From positions 204,597-268,596 of the forward strand of contig NC_030858.1 of assembly GCF_000208745.1 (NCBI RefSeq): DNA of 64,000 nucleotides, in the 5' to 3' direction. Below the pieces are notes generated by a model. That model did no database searches, was not told where the DNA came from, and worked only from the letters and a program-made list of their open reading frames with translations. This document shows, in pieces, positions 1 to 10,156 of the stretch; the stretch's first letter is position 1; every line of letters starts with the position of its first letter. A program made the position numbers and the translations under genes. The stretch comes from Theobroma cacao. Taxonomy: Eukaryota; Streptophyta; Magnoliopsida; Malvales; Malvaceae.

Positions 1-1006
1 GCTATCAAGATGTGTTGTGAAAATTAATCTAACAGATGGAAGATAAAATTTTAGTCAATTAATCCAATTAATAATCGAATAGAAACATTTTAGGATATTA
101 ATATATATATTATAATAATATAATATGTTTATATTATTATGTATGTTATAACTCGTAAATGGTTTAAATAAAAATCAATTAATTCAGTTAATTGAACAAA
201 ATTTATAATTAAAATCAACCGAATTGATTGATTTAACCATATTTTTTTTTGAATTAATCATACTATTTTAACTGAAAGTTACTCGCTGCTCCTCTGTATT
301 AGTATGCATTACTTCAATTTCAGTTTACAACTTATTTTGTCGATTTTATTTTTTTTAATCACCAAACCAGTTTAATCTTTTAGGACATTCAATATTCTTG
401 GTGGGTGATTTCTCATACTTTATGATACTATATAGCACTACTATATACTGATACTTATTATGTTAGTATTAGTTGTTCAATTTTTAATATATCTTGGAAT
501 GAAAAACATTTTTCTAATTTAATAAAAAGGAAAAAATATAAACTTTTTTACATTAAATTTGAAATAGATTCACATAAAAAGTCTCTAAACTTTATATATT
601 TTACTTAAAACATTTTGACATTTCAATTATGAATAGTGAAATTCTTTCATTAATAGATTATTAGAATATTAAGCTAGCTACCATGCAAAAACTATGTTTT
701 GGACACTCTGTTCAAGTTAACTAATCAATCTTTTAGTGACATTAATAGCAGTATTTAATTTCGTATGGATTAAATTTGATTAATTAGAGTCATTTAACTA
801 AAGAGTAAGGTTAGGAAACTTTGTTTATTAGTGTAAAGTGAAAACTTAGGCATTAGGCTCATCTTCATTCATAGTGTATAAGTAATTCATTTTATGATAG
901 TAAATGGGATTAGTAAGTATAAACAAAAAAATAGACAATGTGATTATTAATATTTTCCAAAAGAAGAAAAAAGGTGATTTTATTTAGCTCATTAATTTTG
1001 CATTGA
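1..1006. other. AT-rich intergenic DNA, no gene seen
   Basis: Strongly AT-rich sequence with many short T and A runs. I see no open frame of useful length, no RNA gene and no clear repeat. It lies downstream of the minus-strand glycosyltransferase gene. Confidence 0.6.
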
Positions 1007-2026
1007 TCAGTGATCACAAGGCACCAAATTGGCGCCTTTCCTGCAAAGCCCTTGCTCAGCTACAGAAGAAACCAGCTTGGCGTAACTGTATCTGAGGGGC
1101 ATCCGCCCCAAAACTCTATGGAACTCGTTTATGCAATGCCCTCTCCTCTTGCGGTGCTCCGCTCTCCTACTGCTCAACCCCACCTCTCTCATCACTCTAA
1201 TCCCGCCACCATCACCGTCTTCGCCTTCGTTTCTCGGGTCTCCCCAATCTCTGGCCCTTGCCGCCTCCACCATCAGAGGCCCCGCGTTGGTCTCCTCTGC
1301 CACCACGAAGTTCATCAGAATATCCTCGCAATTACGCATCTCATCGACCATCCTCCTCATCTCACGCATCGGGGCCCCACCTTCGCAACTGTACTTGAAC
1401 AAATACTCCGTCTTCATCATCATGAACTTGGTCAGCACTACGGAGTACTTGTCCGGGTGCACCGTGTAAATCCACTCCTTCCTTGTCATGTCTATATCAT
1501 GCGATCTCACGAATATTCCAATCAGACGCTCCGGGTTCCACCTCCACATCCTGAAGGCGAATTCCACCGTTTTGGGATCCACTTCCACGTCGTCATCGCA
1601 CACCAGAACGGCCCGTGTCCGGATCGAGGACCTCGGAAGGAATCGGGCGTTCAGGCTGCTCGAGGATTGGGGCACGAGGGAGATGGCGGCGCTGCCCGTG
1701 GAGGAGACTGACAGATTGTAGGCCAATTGTGCTAAAGTAAGGGGTGGGGTGGAGGGGTTCCCCCAGAGGACCAGCACAGAGTATACCAGCGGGGACGCCG
1801 AGTAAGTGGTCGCGATGGATTGGAGGAGAGGGAGGCGGGACTCGGAATAACCGTTGATGAGGACTGTGAACTGAGAGGATCTGAGAGAACGAGGGTGGGG
1901 CTGATTGCTGGGGTGGCATGCTGATGATGAGATTGTGTCCCGAGTCGGAGAGAGCGTACGATGAGACAACACAAACGAGACGGAGAGCGTGACGGAGAGG
2001 AAGACTGCAACTGCATATGCCCCCAT
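1007..2026 (-). CDS. glycosyltransferase family 64 protein, C3-like (exostosin-type GT domain)
   Basis: An intronless frame of 339 codons. Residues 1-21 form a hydrophobic N-terminal segment without acidic residues, as in a type II signal anchor of Golgi enzymes. The GT64 domain follows: FTVLINGYSESR near residue 53 begins the nucleotide-sugar fold, and LVCDDDVEVD near residue 140 holds the acidic DxD-type motif that binds metal and nucleotide sugar. The RNPERLIG-like segment (WNPERLIGIFVR), NCEDILMNF and the Cys-rich tail (RGHCINEF, GLCRKG) are typical of this family. The length is close to that of Arabidopsis GT64 C3 (about 340 aa). From the family I infer a Golgi or ER membrane transferase, but the acceptor cannot be read from the sequence. 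GC content is higher than in the flanking DNA, which fits a single-exon coding region. It is divergent with the zinc-finger gene that starts at 2307. Confidence 0.9.
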   Translation of the reverse strand: MGAYAVAVFLSVTLSVSFVLSHRTLSPTRDTISSSACHPSNQPHPRSLRSSQFTVLINGYSESRLPLLQSIATTYSASPLVYSVLVLWGNPSTPPLTLAQLAYNLSVSSTGSAAISLVPQSSSSLNARFLPRSSIRTRAVLVCDDDVEVDPKTVEFAFRMWRWNPERLIGIFVRSHDIDMTRKEWIYTVHPDKYSVVLTKFMMMKTEYLFKYSCEGGAPMREMRRMVDEMRNCEDILMNFVVAEETNAGPLMVEAARARDWGDPRNEGEDGDGGGIRVMREVGLSSRRAEHRKRRGHCINEFHRVLGRMPLRYSYAKLVSSVAEQGLCRKGANLVPCDH

Positions 2027-2306
2027 CTCTGCCTAAACTCCGGCTGTTGCAACTATGCGTTACACGTTACTCAACCAGCACCAAAGTTGCTCCTAAAACA
2101 CGCCACGGCGGTGGAGTTGGTGCATCGCTGCCTGCCTGGTGGCCTTTTTGTAATTTGGAATAAAGGCAGGCCTTTTTATTGAATTATACTTCTTCTTGGG
2201 AATTACTGTTACTAATTACTAAGATAAGATATTGCTGACACAGATCGAAAATTTTATGCCACTTGCCTCTTGCCCTCCACTCTGCATATTATCCAAAAAT
2301 AAAATA
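2027..2306. promoter_or_regulatory. short shared intergenic region between divergent genes
   Basis: Only about 280 bp separate the start codon of the GT64 gene (minus, 2026) from the proposed start of the DnaJ zinc-finger gene (plus, 2307). Both promoters and both 5' leaders must fit here, so a bidirectional promoter is likely. I see no clear TATA box in a good position for either gene. Confidence 0.45.
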
Positions 2307-3545
2307 ATGGCGAATTGCATGACGATACCGCCCTCGATGCTCAATCTGGTAAGAACTATCGTTATGCCAATGCCAGCAGCTGCAGGGGCAGTAGGTTCAG
2401 GGACCAGGCGTTTCTTCAAACCCCTGTATTGTGCACCTCACCAGCAACTGCAACCAGAGGTCATTCTCACCCTCTGCTTTCCTCCCTCAATTTTGTTCTG
2501 TATCCGCATGCATATTACTGTTACAACTTCACTCCTGTTGGAATTATAATTAACACACTTCCGCTGATATTGCTTCCTCATCAAACATACTTCTTTCCAG
2601 TGATTTGTTAATTGTTCAATTAAATTGGGCTGGCCCTCTTCCTCTTGTTTACCTGCTAAGGGATTGTTCTACAATTGGCCAGTTGGGCTCATTTGAGTGT
2701 GTTCTTACTCTGCTCCAGTTGTGTTGAAGGTTGATGGAGGGATCATGTGTGAACCTTGCAATGGTAAAGGATGGTTGCTCTGTGATTTCTGTAAAGGACA
2801 AAAAACCAATGTCAAAGCCGATAACAAGCGGATCTACCGTCGATGCCCATCTTGTAGAGCTGTGCGTATTCCTGAATTCCTGATTTCTAGTCCACTGAAT
2901 ACCTTTTTCTTAACCTATCAGTTTATAATACTTATAGTGGTTGCCTGCCATTTTTTTTTTTTATATTTTTGACCACATAGACAAGATATGCATAGCTGAT
3001 TTAACTGCTCAATGGAATGATATATTGAGAACAACAAAAGATGCTTAAGTAAATTAAGAAATTATATTTTTGGTTTGCCGGATGATGGCTACGTTAACAA
3101 GGCTAAAATATATAGCTTGGTTTAAATATCATGTGAGAAAGAGAAATCAATGGATGGTTGCATAGAAAGACAAGAAGTAGGCTTATACATGGGGCACAAG
3201 AATAAGTAGAAGGCATGATTCCTCGTCCACAGAAAAAATGGAGAATAACTCTCATTCAATTTTGTTTTGTGTGCCTAAAATCATGTATATAATATATTGG
3301 TGGCTCTAGTCTTCTATACTGCTATAACTTTGTAGTGGCTGCCATTCAGACTTAGGTATACCCCATGTTTCCTTCCAAATTACAAGCTATTGTGGATCCA
3401 TCCCAAGCAACCTGATGATATCAATAACAAAAACCCCACATTTGAAATTATAATGCAGATTGGTTATCTTCTGTGTTCAAAATGCAAAGTCTTCAAGTGT
3501 GTCACCTTCCCAAACAGTAGTGACGGTGAAGAGTTGACCTTCTGA
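2307..3545 (+). CDS. small DnaJ-type (BSD2-like) cysteine-rich zinc-finger protein
   Basis: Three exons can be joined: 2307-2459, 2730-2861 and 3459-3545. All junctions fall between codons and have GT-AG ends, giving about 123 aa. Exon 1 encodes a basic, Ser/Ala/Pro-containing N-terminus, plausibly an organelle targeting peptide. Exons 2 and 3 carry four CxxC units: CEPCNGKG, CDFCKG, CPSC and CSKC. This is the zinc-binding cysteine-rich fold of DnaJ without a J domain, as in the plant BSD2-like family. The tail FKCVTFPNSSDGEEL is typical of one plant subgroup. From the family I infer a protein-folding or thiol-related helper in the plastid. The exon 2 acceptor is the weakest part. A better-looking acceptor at 2717-2718 (CTCCAG) would need a different exon 1 donor, whereas the one at 2728-2729 keeps the frame. 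Confidence 0.75.
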
Positions 3546-5347
3546 GCACACCTTGCTGGTTTATTCATCAAAGATTCAACTAGTGTGCTTGTGGAGTTGT
3601 TCTTGGAGGAGTTTGATGTCAGTTTTCTTCTTGTCCTCCTTTGTATTTTTCTTAAACTCTCAAGAAGAAACGAGGCATCTACTAATGTCTAATGTGCATA
3701 TCATGAGCTGTGAAATTTGTTGGATGGGTGACTGTTGACTTGCTGTATATCATTGTTGATAAAAATGAAGTGAGTACAATAAAAGAGTCAATTTGGTTCT
3801 TCCTTGCAATCACAGAATGTTGTTGTTAAGTCGATTGAAAGCTTTTAGGAATGTGGTTTTAAGTTAATTGAAGGATTGTCTTTGAAGTGGCTGGTTGCCA
3901 GTAGCCTCAGAACCATAGAATAGAGGCTTATATATCCTGGACCTACTCCAGAGTAGTGACAGTGATTCTTACATATTTCTGAGCTGAATGTGATGGCGGG
4001 AAGTGATGATGAATTATCTTTATATCTCAAGGTGTTAGCAAATGCTTATCAAATTTACAAGGTACATAAGTAACCAGAATAAATGTGAAGATGGTTGTAG
4101 ACTTGTAGTGTTCTGGTTTGAAAACATGTTACTGAGTTATTTGATAGCAAGAAATTAGCGTATTCTGTCAAACAACCTTATGGGCACTGGGCAGTTGTCC
4201 CTTTGTTTTCTTAATATGAGAAGTGTTGACAATCTTTGCCGTGTTTCAAATTCCATAAAGTTTTATTTGAAAGAAAGCTGGTTTAACTCGGAAACTTTGC
4301 CACGCATTTCCAATCTGGATTCAGCTTTTAAACCCACAGTGTCTTTTTTCTTATGATATACCATTATAAAACTTAAAACTTGGAGAAATACTGCAAAGAC
4401 TTTGTAGCAGCTAATATGCCATGACATCACCGGTTATGTATAAAAATTGAAGAATAAACTTACAACACATAATCTGAAAAATTAAGAAATTTGTTACATG
4501 TGCTCCACCCCTTCGGATTGTCTTGAAAGGTAAGATGGCACATCGGGGGCCTGAATCAGGTGAAATACTGCTTAAATTAATTCAAATTAGTGATTCATGT
4601 GGTGCAGTAATATAGTATATGGAGTGCTAGTTCTAGCTACAATTCTGGTTATGAATTTGGGATTAACACATACCTGTAACCTTTGGTTTAGATGTCATGT
4701 GGTGGGTTCCTGGTTCATTGGATCTTACCAAAGCATGTTGAATTTGACTCAATACTCTTGTTCAGGATCAAATGATAAATGCTTGTGTGTTAAGTTGTTA
4801 AAAAAGGGTGATGAGTCATGTGGCTAGCTATGCTCCCCTTGAGTTTGTAATGAATGGACGCATGTGATTGAGTTAGAAAGGTGTCAGAATTTCAGTTTTT
4901 ATCATGCAGCTCTAGTTGATATCAGTGCTAATAGAATAGCCTTCAAATCATCATTTCCGTAATGAGACACATTGGATACTGTACTTGCCAATGTAAATAC
5001 ATCTTTTAGTCCTTGTTTTTAACGATTTTGAGTAACAAGGACACAATCCCACATGGTAATAATGGTTGCGGTTATATTGATCAGAGACAGCTAGAACAGG
5101 ACATTAATCTGTAAGCATTCACCCGTACAGTACTTGTTGCTGAATCTAGCTTGGCTGTATACTTAGTTTCACTTCATATCATTAAGCTTCCCCAAAAGCA
5201 TCTCGTGAGGGGGAGTTGTTAGGTACTTACGGTTAAGAAGATATTGCCATAATTTGAAAGAAGAAGCACATGCCACTGATCAAGCAGCATTTCTCTTTTG
5301 GCTTTTTCGAGTAAAAGAATTATATCTTCTTTATGTTAGTATTCCAG
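3546..5347. other. intergenic DNA, no gene seen
   Basis: This region holds the 3' untranslated region of the zinc-finger gene and about 1.6 kb of AT-rich DNA. Short frames such as 3553-3738 and 4597-4827 show no recognisable domain and no exon-like context. Confidence 0.5.
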
Positions 5348-6033
5348 TCTCAAACAGAATTTTATTTTTTTGAAAAGTGAATTTTATTAATTTCCTCACC
5401 GAATTGCCAATTCGAGTCTTAAGCTTAACTGCTAAGGACTCTTCGTGACATATGAGAGAAGGTGAGGTTAATGCCTTTGTACATTTTCCAACAAAGTTCG
5501 CTACTCGAGAGAGTGGTAGCAGCACACGAACCCAAAGAAACAATCTAAACTATACAAAACAGAACATTTTGCTCAGAAATCACATGATAGTCAACCTATA
5601 CCAAAGCAGCATTGCCCAAAACAGTATCCTAAGGTGTCAAGATGAAACAGCCCCAGAAGCCATCAAAGAGGAAGAAAGCACCCCGAAAACACACTTTGAA
5701 AAACCCGGCTGCAAGAAGAGAAGCCAGCGGGGTGGAAAGCGAAACTCGCTCAGAGCCAATTCCCCTTTGGCAAACACGGAACCTGGCACCAGCATCGGAA
5801 GAGGACACGGCCAACACGAAGACCAGCACCATCACTTTCACCAATCAGCAGAAGAAGAACCTATGCCCTCCACAAACGAACTCAAAACAGCCACCAAGGA
5901 AAGACAGACCAAACACTAGGACACTCCTCAGCCACCTGAAGCAAGAAGCCATTCCCTCACAAACCCGGTCACTCAACCTCGAAGCACTCTCTCCCTCCCC
6001 ACTCATAATGCAAAATCTCAAACAGAATTTTAT
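5348..6033 (-). mobile_element. 5'-truncated non-LTR retrotransposon (LINE-type) with 18-bp target-site duplication
   Basis: An identical 18-bp direct repeat (TCTCAAACAGAATTTTAT) stands at 5348-5365 and 6016-6033. The 650 bp between them read, on the minus strand, toward an A-rich end: the plus strand begins with a T run (5366-5371) directly after the left repeat. A perfect long target-site duplication plus an A-rich 3' tail is the signature of target-primed reverse transcription. The insert contains only short frames and no recognisable reverse transcriptase, so it is probably the 3' part of a LINE, or else a retroposed transcript. The perfect repeats suggest a fairly recent insertion. The GC content of the insert is higher than that of its flanks. 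Confidence 0.8.
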
Positions 6034-6639
6034 GTTACATTGCACAAGCTGTTTCTGAAATGTTCCTCATCCTGACTCCATAAGAGTTTACAGGCATTGA
6101 AAGATAGAAGCTAGTGAGATCTTGGCTTCTAATTTAACAAGCAATTGGTTTAGCAGAACTTATGAAACCTGAATAAATACGTTGTTTTCTTCTTTAATCT
6201 GTTTTCCCGTTGGCCAAGAGAGGACTTCTTGTTATGCAACCCCTGAGGGAGGCAGAGGACTTCAGCACTTCAAATGTACAAGTACTTCAAGTAGCATCTG
6301 AGATAGTTTCAATGTTGGCACCAAATAAAAACTGAAGAGTCATTAACCAAACCCTTGTTACGGAAATCATTATGAACGGAAAAAGTTATACGATTTATAT
6401 AGGACGGGATTTTCTTTGATCTTTCTTATGAATCCAGGACAAATGAGACAGTGACAGTCAATTTCAAAATCGAAGTTCTCTTCTATCTTTCAATCAATTC
6501 TTACATTTTTCTCATACAGTCGTACAACAACCAATGTGATGTACCTCTCTCTGTCATACATGACACATGATCACCTTATAATATTCATAGGGAAAACAAA
6601 AGGTGGCAAACGTTACAAAAGATGAAATGTTAGAACAAG
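6034..6639. other. intergenic DNA including the SAUR 3' region
   Basis: No gene seen. The right part lies just downstream of the SAUR stop codon on the minus strand and probably contains its 3' untranslated region and polyadenylation signals. Confidence 0.45.
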
Positions 6640-7125
6640 CTATCTGCACAAGGGGCTCTGGGGATGGTGAGATGGAGTTCTTTGACTTTCTGATGCACAG
6701 TATCCCAGGGATTCCTGCATGAAGAATAAGTCTTTCTTTTCCTCAACCATCTTTACGATGCTCTCAAAGATTGATACTTCACAAGGAATCCTCAAAACAC
6801 CAGCCTGCTGGAACCCGAATTCCTCTTCTGCTTCTCTCAATAAAAGGTGAAATGCGTGGTGACTCAAATACTCCGTGGGTATAATGAACCTCTTTTGCTC
6901 TTCTCCTACAGAGACAGCTAGGTAGCCCTTTGGGACGGTATTGCTGGATGCTTCACGGACGGAGTTATCTGACAGTGAGAGTGTCCTTTTCAGAAACTTG
7001 ATGCTCTTACTGCCACTATTGCAGTTGCTGCTAGATTTTGATGTATTCGCAAGCTTTCTCCATTTCTTTAGGATTTGCTGAAGCCTCACAATTTCTCTGA
7101 TCTTGTTAGACTTGCGGGAATCCAT
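6640..7125 (-). CDS. SAUR-family (small auxin-up RNA) protein
   Basis: An intronless frame of 161 codons, as is usual for SAUR genes. The basic N-terminus (IVRLQQILKKWRKLA, residues 12-26) is followed by a Ser/Asn-rich linker. The SAUR core at about residues 66-135 contains VPKGYLAVSVGEEQKRFIIP, the segment PTEYLSHHAFHLLLREAEEEFGF and the end LRIPCEVSIFESIV. SAUR proteins act in auxin-linked cell expansion, many of them by inhibiting PP2C.D phosphatases that act on plasma-membrane proton pumps. That role is known for the family and is not shown here. The C-terminal tail (about 25 residues after the core) and the long N-terminus place it with the longer, SAUR36/SAUR38-like members. The start at 7125 is the first ATG after an upstream TATA box at 7231-7237. 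Confidence 0.93.
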   Translation of the reverse strand: MDSRKSNKIREIVRLQQILKKWRKLANTSKSSSNCNSGSKSIKFLKRTLSLSDNSVREASSNTVPKGYLAVSVGEEQKRFIIPTEYLSHHAFHLLLREAEEEFGFQQAGVLRIPCEVSIFESIVKMVEEKKDLFFMQESLGYCASESQRTPSHHPQSPLCR

Positions 7126-7230
7126 AGCACTTTTCTTACCGCTCTCCTTTTTCCTCCTCTGTTACCGCTTGCCGTTGCCTGTTGCTATATGTGCATGCAG
7201 CTCTCATGCCAATGGGCAGCGGCGCTTTGA

Positions 7231-7237
7231 ATTTATA
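7231..7237 (-). promoter_or_regulatory. probable TATA box of the SAUR gene
   Basis: On the minus strand TATAAAT lies about 105 bp before the SAUR start codon. This would leave a 5' leader of roughly 75 bases, a usual length. It is a motif match only. Confidence 0.5.
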
Positions 7238-10115
7238 GAGGTTGGGACCTCACTCTGGGTTCCTCTACGAGTCTCACGTATGAACTGCAGAAGCCCTTTT
7301 TTTATTATTATTTCGTTTTTAAGAATAGATTATTAATATTATAATTTTGGTTTAATGTTTATTAAACCGAAAACCCATCAAAGTTTTGCTTGTTTTATCC
7401 TGAGACTTGAGTAACTATGGGGAAAGAGAGAGAAGCTGCATTAATTAATGAAATAGCAGTCGGCATGGATGTGTGTATTTAAATGAAATACTAATAGTCA
7501 CAATGCCCTCCAACTGAGATTCTCCGACTGTCATTAAAGACGATTTTTTCCAACGCAAACCGCCCCCAACAGTCAAAGCCACCTCGTACACTTCAACTGT
7601 ACCCGCATATGATATCACAAGTCTACACTTGTTTAATTATTCAATTTAGCAGTAGCATCACTTTGCCTAGACTGTCGTGAAATAGGGAATTGCATTTTGC
7701 TTCAACCCATGTGAAAGAGGACACAATTTACGCCATACCCTAGGTATTAAGGTTTGCAAAACCCTACGCCCGGGTTTGAAAGGCTACCAATTGCTTCACA
7801 GTGATTAGCAGACTTTCTTTCTGGATTCGCAATGGAAGGAAATTAAGATCAGGTGGCAACTTGAACTGAATTCATTAGGAAATGTCCGCATGGGTATTCG
7901 CTTAAACAAATTTCCATTCATGTGAGCTTTTAGCCTGACCTGCTGCAGGTTTAAGTAGAGATGCAGCCAATTAATATCAAAATACATATCCTGACAACAC
8001 AAATTGATTGAACCATGATAATCAAGGAGGCAACGCAACGCTTGAATGGCAAGGATAACGTGATCCGCACTCCCAGGCTCTTACTTTGCTTAGCTGCATT
8101 TTTTCCACTAATTCAGAGAAACCTTCACATGCAACGCAAGTATGCTACTCACTACTAATCATCCAAATAATTGAGAAAAATTAACACCAAAAGTTGACAT
8201 TTGCTGCTGATTGGTTCTTCAAATTTCAATCAGTACGTATGTGACCTTGCACTCATCTAAACTAATTTCTTTAGTTTTTGATGCATATACACCTACATAT
8301 ATATACTTTTCAGAGTGAATTAATTGCATAAATTTCGTCATTTTTTATTTTCTAACTATAAATTTACCCCTCGAAAAATAATTAATGCTATGTACATTAA
8401 TTCTGACCATAATAAACTAATCAAAGAGTAAATATTAATTAAGCATTAATCCGTAACCTTTCATGGAATGAAATTAAGTTCCAAATGATTGTTGAATTAT
8501 TAAGCCAACGAAGACATGAATGGCAAATCAAATAATTAACACTAAGCAAATATACTACTAAATGGAGAACATAGCTGTCTTAATTTTCTTTTTATAGCAC
8601 ATTCTAAAAATTTGGTACATCATAATCATATAGCTATTAACAGCACTCCGAATTTGCAACTAATTCTATATCTATAGATCATTGGACTTTTTGCGTATGA
8701 TCTTTTCAGAGTATACTTTTACTAAATACTAAATACTAATCTACTCTCTCTCTGTTTCAAATTTTAATTTTCTAGCCACACCTATCCAACTTAATTTCTT
8801 TAAGCTAATAAGTGAAAAGATTCTATCTAATTAATTATAAATACCTTGTTGTTAATTTTCAGAGTATACTTTGGAGGGATGTCAGTGTCATACAACTAGG
8901 AAGGACTCAAATTTTTGCTTCAACGGCTTATGTCAAGAATATTACTGAAAGAATTTTGCAATTCATAGTTCATAACTTCATTAATTAATACTATATATCT
9001 TGATTAATGTAAAAAAAAAGAAGAAGTTATTTGACCAGATCCATATACCATGCCAGGATTAATTAAAAGTTTCAAATAAAATATAGATATAAAATAAAAG
9101 AAATGTAGAGAAATCGAAGCATTGAAGCAAAGTCGACAACCATGTGTCTTGGAAGTTGGAACTTGGAAGCTGCGGCTGTGTTCATGTGCTGTGATAACAG
9201 CAGCAACTACGATTTTCAAAATGGGCTTATTTCTGGGGGGCCCAATGTTGGATCCAAAACTTTGGGAACAACTGTCGAATCCATCTCAAATTCTCAATCC
9301 TTGGTTTCCTTTGTTTTTGAAATTGAATGGGTTTGTGTGGGGGGCAGGGGCGCATGTTGGGGTCTTGTCGCGTCCTGAGTCATGCGTCCGGACAAGCAAG
9401 CTATTCTTTTTAGAGCACAAGGAAAAGGAAAAGATCAAAGAGCAAAGCCACTACAAGGATATTACCACTTTTCTTTCTATTTTCATTGCACAAAAAAGAA
9501 ATATTCTTTATGAAAGGGAAAACTCAAATGCAAGCAGCTCGTTTTGATAATGCATACAAAAAAGAAAGTGAGAAATATAGATAAACCCACCATTAAACGT
9601 AATTGACTTAGATTGCATGGATTGAATTGAAGAAATACTTGGGAACTTTGTAAAAGAAAAACCCAAGGTCATCTTCGGGAGCACCTGCCGTTGAAAATGG
9701 TCCTATCTGGATTTCAAAGAACATTTGTTGCAAGTTGGAACCACACCTTGATAGGATAACAAAGGACACCCCCGACTTTGCATTTAAGCATTGGCCACAC
9801 TCATATATGCATTATTGTACACATTCCCTTCTTCCATTTTTTTTTCTTCATTGAATCAAAGAAGATTACTTACCTTTCGAATTCAAAGGGTAGACGTCCT
9901 TTTAAAAAAAGAAGAAGGAAAGTTTCAAAGGGTAGTGTAATAGTGTTGAGATAAAAAAACAAAAGCCTTTTTGGCAGCGTATTGCTTTGCTGATGATGAA
10001 CCATATGTCCCTTTTGATATTTCTTTTTTGGTCATCTGTATTAATGCGCTTCCCACTATTATTTTGCATGGCTACTTACTATCATAGGTACTATATAGCA
10101 AAGGTTATCATCATA

Positions 10116-10156
<41 letters not shown>

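Noticed and set aside
1010..1711. Open frame of 233 codons on the plus strand
   Set aside because: It lies antisense to the GT64 gene, has His/Pro/Arg-rich composition without a domain, and owes its openness to the GC-rich codons of the real gene.
5452..6058. Overlapping plus-strand frames of 138 and 155 codons
   Set aside because: They lie antisense within the retroposed insert, have Lys/Thr/Pro-rich low-complexity composition, and show no homology I can recognise.
9122..9547. Open frame of 141 codons in the gene-free region
   Set aside because: No domain, no exon context and no conserved motif. A second frame is open over the same stretch, which suggests chance.
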